Of a stretch of DNA of 64,000 nt, positions 57,401-64,000 are shown piece after piece. The position numbers and the translations under genes are program-made. The notes under the pieces are model-generated. The model worked only from the letters and a program-made list of their open reading frames with translations. It did not search any database and was not told the DNA's origin. The first letter of the stretch is position 1, and each line of letters begins with the position of its first letter. Location of the stretch: NCBI RefSeq assembly GCF_037392515.1, contig NC_090291.1, positions 37,471,001 through 37,535,000 of the forward strand, given 5' to 3'. Source of the DNA: Haliotis asinina. Lineage: Eukaryota; Mollusca; Gastropoda; Lepetellida; Haliotidae.

Positions 57401-60400
57401 TGAAATGTCAATACATACAACGTGACACACACTGCATACAATACTTCTGTCTGTTCTATGACTAGTTATAAGATCCATGTGTCTGGTAAAACCCTGCAAC
57501 AACATCAGAAGAATTCATCACGGCAGCAGGGCGGTGGGGTAGCCTAGTGCTTAAAGCGTTCACTCGTCACACCAAAGACCCAGGGTTCGATTCCCCACAT
57601 GGGTACAATTAGTCTGTCGTACAGACCCTGAAGTATATATATTCAAGAAAGCCCACGCAAGTGTAGAAAATGTGGCAAGTCTAGATTTCCATAGCTTCAG
57701 CTTCTGAAAATGAAGAAAGTCTCAGGGTTCCATTTCATTATATTATTTTTTTCACTATGAATTTTTTTTCAGTAAAATATGTTCATTTCGGAGACTAGCT
57801 GTTAGTCTAGGGTACAATGTGTGGAGTCCATTTTCTGGTGTCACCCTCAGTGATATTGCTGGACTATTGCTAAAAATGGCATAAAACTAAACTCACTTAC
57901 TCACTCACTTATCAAGGTAGACTAGCATATGAGACTAGTGTCTAAACCATTTGCTAGTCATGCCAAAGATGAGTAAAATATGTAATCCCATTTCTGGTCT
58001 CCATCTTCCAGTGTTACTGGAATGCATACTGCAACACAACGTAAAATAATACTCATTCCCTCGTTCACTATCAAGGTAACAACAGGTGGGCACCTGCCAT
58101 CCCAGTCAAGTTCTGTCAGTTAGGCAAGTTAACGAAATGATGACTAAAGTGAGTGAGTCAGTGAGTGAGTTTAGTTTTACGCCGCACTCAGCAATATTCC
58201 AGCTATATGGCGGCGGTCTGTAAATAATCAAGTCTGGACCCAACAATCCAGTGATCAACAACATGGGCATCAATCTGCGCAATTGGGAACTGATGACATG
58301 TGTCAACCAAGTCAGCAAGCCTGACCACCCGATCCCATTAGTCGCCTCCTACGAAAAGCTGAGTCGCCATTTATGGCAAGCATGGGTTGCTGAAGGCCTA
58401 TTCTACCCCGGGACCTTCAAGGGTCAAATGATGACTAAAGGATGTATAACAACATGATGACTACTTACATGCACAATGACATCGTCAATATCCAGGGTGA
58501 CCTCAGACTCTTTGTCATCATCAGTCATACTCTCAATCAGTTGACTCTTTATCAATGGGATGTCGTCCTGGGAATCAAATCAAAATGTTAAACCATGTTA
58601 CACAGGTTTCACTCATTTCAAACCATTCACTTACTTCATAAAGGTGGTATTGCATTGTTTAGTATTCTCTACAAGCAATACCTAAGAGGTGTAAAGGTGT
58701 TGCCATGACTACCTATATGAGGGCTAAAATGAGTCAACTATGACGCGAATATGATACATACAGTGAATAGTAGGTAACCATTTCAAAAACAAGGCAGTGG
58801 TTGACGTATTTTTCAACACAGTCAGTGAAACAATAACAGTATGATAACAAAATAATTATTTGACATGTTTTTACCAGTGGCCAGTCATGGCCAATGACCA
58901 CATGACAGTCAAATTAAACAAAGAGTGTCGGTTGTTATCATGTTTGGCTTTTATATACAGTAGAATACTTTTATAACGAACACAGATATAACGGACTGAC
59001 GGCTATAGCAAACTGTTTTAAAAGTCCTGAATTAACCTCTGTATATAATCATATAAAAAAGTTGTGAATAACAGATTCTCTATAACGTACTTAATGGCTA
59101 CAGCGAACTAATTTGCGAGTCCCAGGTAACACTAATTAACGGTGTGAATAACGAACTGAGCGAACTCAATCAGTGTCACTGCCAGTTAGCAATGCTCACT
59201 TTGAAATCCTTGGCAGTCCCAGTTAAAGAACGAATAAACTCAATTTTTTGGTACTCTTTTAACACTGTATATGAAATACTTCTGGTTAGTCATAAACGGA
59301 ACACCATTTTTTTTAAAAAAAACTTGTGGTTAATTAATACCAAGCGCTCAAAAGTTGCGAAAAAGCCATCTGCTTCTCCCTCGCCCACAAACGAAACCGT
59401 AGACAGGTTATGCAACTCTGTCGCCAGAGGCCTGCAGTGACATCATAGAAGGAACAATTTTCAGTTAGTTGTATAGAAAATGTGTAGGAAGCTCCTCATT
59501 TTGCCGATTTCTTGACGTCACCAAAGACATGCCAAATCATTTCCGACATTTCCGCATCATTTGCTCCTTGGAGTCAGGTGATGGTGTCACTATGCACAGA
59601 TTCAGTATATATTAGTAAATGTACATACGTAAACACTACCTTTTGACAAATCCCCATTTAAATCTGCATAATAGTAATTAATCAATCAGCGTGTTATCGG
59701 CTAATCCTTTGATCGATCCAGACAAGAAATGCCAAATGGGGACCTTTGTCAGGTAATCTAAGTGGCGTTACCACTAATTATACCTGTTATAAATTCATTA
59801 ACTGAGCATTAAGTGAATGATTTATATAATATAATGGTTTATACCACCTAACACAGATTACAACCTAGCGGCACCAAGTAAATTTGACAGCATGGTCTAT
59901 GAAAACAAGGGTTGTAACTCGGAAACTATGCAAAGCAGGATACAAAACTAAATGATAGTAGATTGTGAGAACATATAGCTTTCATTTTTCACAACAGCTG
60001 TTGCGATTTCAGGTTTGTATAAACCTGTAAATGAAATAGTTTACCCCCACAAATGTAGATGAATTCTGCATAGACCCTCATATCTATACCTACTATTACA
60101 TCATGGAAACACGCCGCTCTGATTGGTTGAAATTTCGTTTGTGGTTGAGAATTGTGCACTGTTGTCAAAACGTTCGATTTAAGGTAGTTAAAGATCAAAA
60201 TGAGCAGTTTTAATGACGGGGTTTCTAATGATGTCAATGAGTGATTTATGCATTTGCACCCCCTAAAGTACATGTGATCTTTAACACTAATTAATGGTGT
60301 GAATAGTCAATTGAGCAAACTCAATCAGTGACTTTATCACAGCTGACAATGACATTGTCATTACTAAATGCCCCTCTAATGACAACATCGTAAAGGCCAT

Positions 60401-63400
60401 TTCTGATCAGCGTGATGGAATATCCCGAGTTGATTTGGAATGCGATGACGACGACACGAACAGACCAGGCTTTACACTGATTCATAGAAGCCAATATGGT
60501 GCTACGAACTTCGAAGAACTTTCTTGCGTCACAGAAGACAACTGACATATCTTCTTTCGATTCGCTCGCCGACTTGAATGAGGCTGTGGGACATATGCAG
60601 TTGGCCAAGCGTGCACAGAGTAAGATGACTGACTTTGTAGTGAAAAGAACATAATATGAATGAATGTGTGATCAGTGAAATATGGATATAACAAACTAAT
60701 TTCGGTGGTCCCTTGCAGTTCATTATAAAAGTATTTTACTGTATTCCATTTTTGCATATCTGTTTTTCATGTATAGCATGTGGTGAGGCAACCTTGTGCT
60801 TAAGGTGCTTGCCATGGTTATAATGAAGTCTGTTTCTGGTGTCCCTGTCATGATATTGCTGGAATGTTGCTAAAATGCATAAAATCAAACTCTCTCACTC
60901 ACACATAACACCTAACTTATGCTCCTTCTAAAAGTAACTATGAATATTCAGTTTCAGTGACCATGAGTAACAAACTGAATTCATGAGGGATAATTTTCAA
61001 TTCAACAAATACATAAGTGAATCGTATCAGCCATAATGTGGCTACATGTCTCACCCCACTGATCACTCGTCCAGCACTGGGCTGACTCTGCCCCACACAC
61101 TTATACAGCTTCCGAGACATGATGTTGTTGATGATGTTGCGAGACTCCTGAAGCTCCGGTGTGGTGGAGATCATGACCTGATGCAGGACATGGTCAGTGA
61201 GAAGTGTGTAGGCCGCCATGTCATTGATACACTCAGACATTTTCAATAGTGACCTGAAGCATAGATACACACACCTACTATCAGTTGTGCAAAGATATCC
61301 CAAAATGAGCGGAATTCGATGTTCTGGTGATTTCAACGATTCCATTGCAAGCGCTATATCAGGGAAGTACATGTTTCATCAGTAGGTAGGGACTGGGAAA
61401 GAGAACTTTGACAATGGGCCATTTTCAGGAATATAAGCCAATTCCTGAATTTAGAATGCACAATTGCCCATGGCCCATGCTTTCTAATCCCTCAGTAGGG
61501 CGGAGGCCCAGCTCCTGTTGAGAGACATTTTATTGACTATTGAAATCCGGAAGTTCAGTTATGTAAAGTGCAAACAAACATCAATATTATTTGCCCTAAC
61601 TCATTAATACCAAATTAGATGCAAAATCAATTGCCAGTATCTAAAAAATTAGCGAGCGAAATTCAGGAGTATCAATCATCTGCTAGTAACAGGCTATGTA
61701 CAAAACAGGAAGACACGTGATGTAAACACTCTCGCAATGCGGACAGAAAAGTATGGCTCATCATCAAAAACACATACAAAATACCTGGACATGGCAAGCA
61801 CCTACAGTTTCACCGATACAATGTCATTAACATTATTTTTGTAGGAAACTCATGATAGTTTTGTGTGAAATAGATGAAGATCACATCACTTTATCAATCA
61901 AGGTTAGCTAAATCAAAACTTTAAATGATATGAAAGATAAAAATTTTGTTTTTGTCTTACATCGTCGAAAACCTCTAACCTCAGGATAAAATATATTTTA
62001 CTCTGATACAAGGCCAACAATACATCATATTTCAACTAATGCAACCTTATACTAGGGTTTGTTAGACACAGTATACAAAGTAACAAATATTACTGAGTCT
62101 AAGTTTACTTTGACTGAGGTAAACAAACCTATCACTTATTAAAGCTGGATGTTAAAAATCTCACCCGTTTTTCCCTGGTATCTTAATATGATCATCAGCC
62201 TTAACCAGCGCTTCCACCAACCTGCAAAAAGAATCAGTGTCAGCCAATATGGCAGTGTGAAGCGGATTCTTGCTATGTAGAAACTGGTGGGATTCTTCTC
62301 ACTAATTATGTAATATATTTCAAACTGAAAAGTCACATGAAACCAATGGGGGTAGAGGGGAGTTATTCCCAGAGAACACATATAGATATGTATCATGACA
62401 CAAATAGAATCTCAACATATCCTGGATGTATTATTTCCCTTACAGAACATGACACAAAAATCATACGTAAAACAGATAAGAAAACAACTGAAAAATATAT
62501 GAAAATAATTAATGCATGTGAGTAATAAGGATCATCGTCGTAAACACAACATACAGTTAGTTTATAGCCTTAAGCAATCAGAGGCAGTCGGGTAGCCCAG
62601 TGGTTACAGCATTCACTGATCATACTGAGGACTCAGGTTCAATTCCCCACATGAGTACAATATGAGAAACCCATTCCTGGTGTCCCCTGCCATGATATTG
62701 CTGGAATGTTCCTAAAATAGCTGTGTAACCCATTTCTGGTGTCCCCTGCCATGATATTACTGAAATATTGCTAAAAGCAGAGAAAAAACATCCTCACTCA
62801 CCTTGAGCACCCAAACACACTTCTCTCTCCACAAATCTCTTTCTCTCTGTGTGAATGAATCATCCTCTCAGGGCATGACACACAATGAGTGAGTGATTTG
62901 GGTTTATGCCACTTTTAGCAATATTCAAGCAACCTCAGGTGACACCAGAAATGGGTTGTACACATTGTACCCATGCAGGAATCAAACACGGGTCTTCGGT
63001 GTGATGATTTATTGTTTCAACCCACCACCCTTTGACCCAAGCCACAAGCCCTATCGCCATCCATTTGGTACACATACAATGCCAGCACAGACTGCTGGGG
63101 ACCTATTCAAAATTGGTAATCCCTAGGTGTAGGGTAGGTAGGTAACCTCCAGATAAAGCACGTATTTGCATATTTTACTCAATAAAATCACATTTACTCA
63201 ACTCATTACAAATCTGGGAGTACAAAAAAACATTAGAATCACTCAAAACCCAATAGGTCTACAATACCTTGCACACTTGCTTACTTTACTCAGTTAACTA
63301 AAATGGCTTACGTATGATTCCTTGTGACACCGAAACCCAACAACAGCATACATGTATAATATATATACACTATTATATAGCCGTAGCCCCTCTCCAGGGT

Positions 63401-63825
63401 TTACGTTAATAGTCACTTGACTTCCATGTTCATTTGGTATGGGTGCCAACTGTTTGGCAGTATGACAATTACTAGAAACTCTTAGTCCATTGAGATATAT
63501 ATATATATTTATATATTTAGTTAATAACCCAATAAGGATAAGATTAGTGGGAGTATACCCAATGCTCTGTAAGGCACCATGGTATTAATGACTGTGCACA
63601 ATATATCATCAGTGAGAACAGTGCTAGGATCCTCAAGGATAAAACTTTGTTTCAAAATGTAGCGTGACTTAGTTCCAGAATATCTATGATTAAGGTGAGT
63701 GTCTTGGGGGACGTGTTTAAATGTGGTACTCACATTGCCTCCACAATCTTGTTACCGCGATGCTGGTATGCCCGTCGATGTAGCGAGCTCCGTGTGTGGA
63801 ACATATCATACAGCGAACTTGCTTC
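54429..63825 (-). CDS. SAMHD1: SAMHD1-like dNTP triphosphohydrolase, C-terminal part (5' exons beyond window)
   Basis: SAMHD1 hydrolyses dNTPs to nucleosides and triphosphate as a nucleotide-controlled tetramer. Seven in-frame exons, minus strand: 63825-63734, 62221-62165, 61253-61055, 58567-58469, 57021-56917, 55578-55438, 54575-54429; 279 residues plus stop, GT-AG introns. It opens [20 protein letters not shown], equal to human [20 protein letters not shown], which holds substrate-contact residues Arg366, His370 and Tyr374. Then [90 protein letters not shown], and a short tail ending GKFKQRLSF. These match the human tetramer interface and C-terminal lobe in order. The HD catalytic residues and SAM domain would be encoded to the right of the window. 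The tail differs from the human Thr592 region; LTPVVKR and STPQD are TP sites in a comparable place. Ortholog-level naming is by remembered sequence. Confidence 0.88.
55230..55387 (-). mobile_element. F1 SINE, strongly diverged
   Basis: AACACCAAAAGTGGCCTTCA, TGGAATCAAACCTGGGTCTT, CTTAACCACTTGGCTACCTA. Its head end is about 50 bp from the donor of the penultimate SAMHD1-like exon. Confidence 0.8.
56038..56882. repeat. 22-bp minisatellite, about 38 units
   Basis: Unit core CAGTATTACAGATGTCCATA, with GACC/GTCC/ATCC and GTA/TTGA/AGA variants that recur in blocks. Lies in a SAMHD1-like intron, ending about 34 bp from the donor of exon 57021-56917. Confidence 0.96.
57158..57343 (-). mobile_element. 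F2 fragment joined to an F1 head
   Basis: F2 sequence (CAATGATCAACAGCATGAGC to CATGGGTTTCAGAAGACCAG) passes at about 57293 into an F1 head complement (GATCTTTGGCGTGTTGAGCG to ACCACTAGGTTACCCCA). A chimera of the two families, or an insertion with loss of the F1 tail. Confidence 0.75.
57533..57910 (+). mobile_element. F1 SINE split by a 200-bp insertion
   Basis: Head and B box (GGGCGGTGGGGTAGCCTAGT, GGGTTCGATTCCCCACATGG) run to GGGTACAAT at 57609; the body resumes with GGGTACAATGTGTGGAGTCC at 57810 and reaches the tail CTCACTTACTCACTCAC. Confidence 0.92.
57610..57809 (+). mobile_element. 200-bp non-autonomous element with 9-bp target duplication
   Basis: Flanked by GGGTACAAT on both sides (57601-57609 and 57810-57818), which is single in other F1 copies. 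Ends TAGTCTGTCG and, inverted, TAGACTAACAG. AT-rich interior with GAAGAAAGTCTCAGGGTTCC. A second copy lies at 40876-41025. The 9-bp duplication suggests a Mutator-type mechanism but the inverted repeats are short. Confidence 0.85.
57935..58068 (+). mobile_element. F1 SINE, diverged
   Basis: CTAAACCATTTGCTAGTCAT (head), GTAATCCCATTTCTGGTCTC (body), tail CTGCAACACAACGTAAAATA. Confidence 0.7.
58148..58424 (-). mobile_element. F2 SINE, full length, young
   Basis: TTTAGTTTTACGCCGCACTC, GGCGGCGGTCTGTAAATAAT, CCTATTCTACCCCGGGACCT. CpG sites are intact although the surroundings are CpG-poor, so it is a recent insertion. Its head end is about 45 bp from a SAMHD1-like exon. Confidence 0.92.
58958..60741 (+). 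mobile_element. Decayed pogo/Tigger-type DNA transposon, 1.78 kb
   Basis: TA on both sides. Left end CAGTAGAATACTTTTATAAC; right end complement CAGTAAAATACTTTTATAAT, 22 of 24 matching. At 60331-60540 the plus strand encodes [20 protein letters not shown], then AISDQRDG and a DDDD acid run, like the C-terminal segment of Tigger transposases; stops follow, and no intact DDE core is visible. A 50-bp sequence starting AACACTAATTAACGGTGTGA (59129) recurs at 60281, bracketing 1.1 kb of other sequence. In a SAMHD1-like intron. Confidence 0.8.
60782..60905 (+). mobile_element. F1 SINE, internally deleted
   Basis: GGTGAGGCAACCTTGTGCTT head, the B box lost, tail CATGATATTGCTGGAATGTT and TCTCTCACTCACAC. 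Confidence 0.75.
62582..62802 (+). mobile_element. F1 SINE with duplicated tail half
   Basis: The segment CCCATTCCTGGTGTCCCCTG to the tail is repeated as CCCATTTCTGGTGTCCCCTG about 75 bp later, both with the same CpG-to-TpG changes, so duplication came after decay. Confidence 0.87.
62885..63008 (-). mobile_element. F1 SINE, head truncated
   Basis: ATGAGTGAGTGATTTGGGTT, GGAATCAAACACGGGTCTTC; breaks off at GTGTGATGATTTA. Confidence 0.8.
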
Positions 63826-64000
63826 CTGGAATTCACAACTACTGCAATTGTCACATACAAGATGCCTTGAAAAAGGTCAAGGTCACCAAAATCAATTGGT
63901 GTCTGCGCAATTCCCCAATGTAGGTTGCCACTAAATTTGCATGCACTGGGTGCATCAGCTCATGAGATATCGCATGAACTCGAATCGGGACGTACAGACG

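Noticed and set aside
60321-60757. Minus-strand open frames of 64-95 residues near 60.5 kb
   Set aside because: They are antisense to the plus-strand Tigger transposase remnant and the element's right end.

Overview
The window is animal nuclear DNA, most likely from a gastropod mollusc of the abalone type (Haliotis). The evidence is spliced genes with GT-AG introns, two very abundant tRNA-derived SINE families whose tail (AATATTGCTAAAAGCGGCGT then ACTCACTCAC) I recognise from abalone sequence, minisatellites, palindromic MITEs, and coding exons of animal protein families. The species assignment is from memory of repeat style, not from a search.

Layout. 1-6766 is a 36-bp satellite (about 188 units with higher-order structure), cut by the left window edge and ending at a small palindromic MITE. 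6.9-11.2 kb is gene-free with SINE debris. 11.2-43.2 kb holds a cluster of four related genes for coactosin-like proteins (ADF-homology actin-binding fold): A (+, 11.8-14.6 kb), B (+, 19.8-22.6 kb), C (+, 29.6-32.6 kb) and D (-, 41.6-37.1 kb). All four share a non-coding first exon, four coding exons, the same intron phases (2, 1, 0) and a recognisable proximal promoter block. A carries a 20-unit, 9-residue acidic/proline repeat in front of the domain; B and C use GC rather than GT as the donor of their last intron. 43.2-45.8 kb is SINE-rich spacer. 45.8-54.4 kb has no coding exons, is strikingly poor in CpG, and may be a very long 3' UTR. 54.4-63.8 kb holds the last seven coding exons, on the minus strand, of a SAMHD1-like dNTP triphosphohydrolase; its 5' part lies beyond the right edge.

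Mobile DNA is dense: about 45 SINE copies or fragments of two families (called F1 and F2 here) that have different heads but the same tail; a Mutator-type MITE with a perfect 10-bp target duplication just after gene A; a 1.8-kb decayed pogo/Tigger transposon and a pogo-like MITE; a 200-bp element that split a SINE and left a 9-bp target duplication; and several foldback elements. Seven minisatellites of unrelated unit length (36, 27, 28, 42, 19, about 21 and 22 bp) occupy intergenic, exonic and intronic sites. No retrovirus-like or LTR element was recognised.

How the genes relate: the coactosin-like cluster looks like local gene duplication followed by divergence in regulation (decayed promoter block in C), splicing (GC donors in B and C) and architecture (repeat tail in A). 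The SAMHD1-like gene is unrelated and sits in a domain of different base composition, consistent with a constitutively expressed, gene-body-methylated gene beside an unmethylated, probably tissue-specific cluster.
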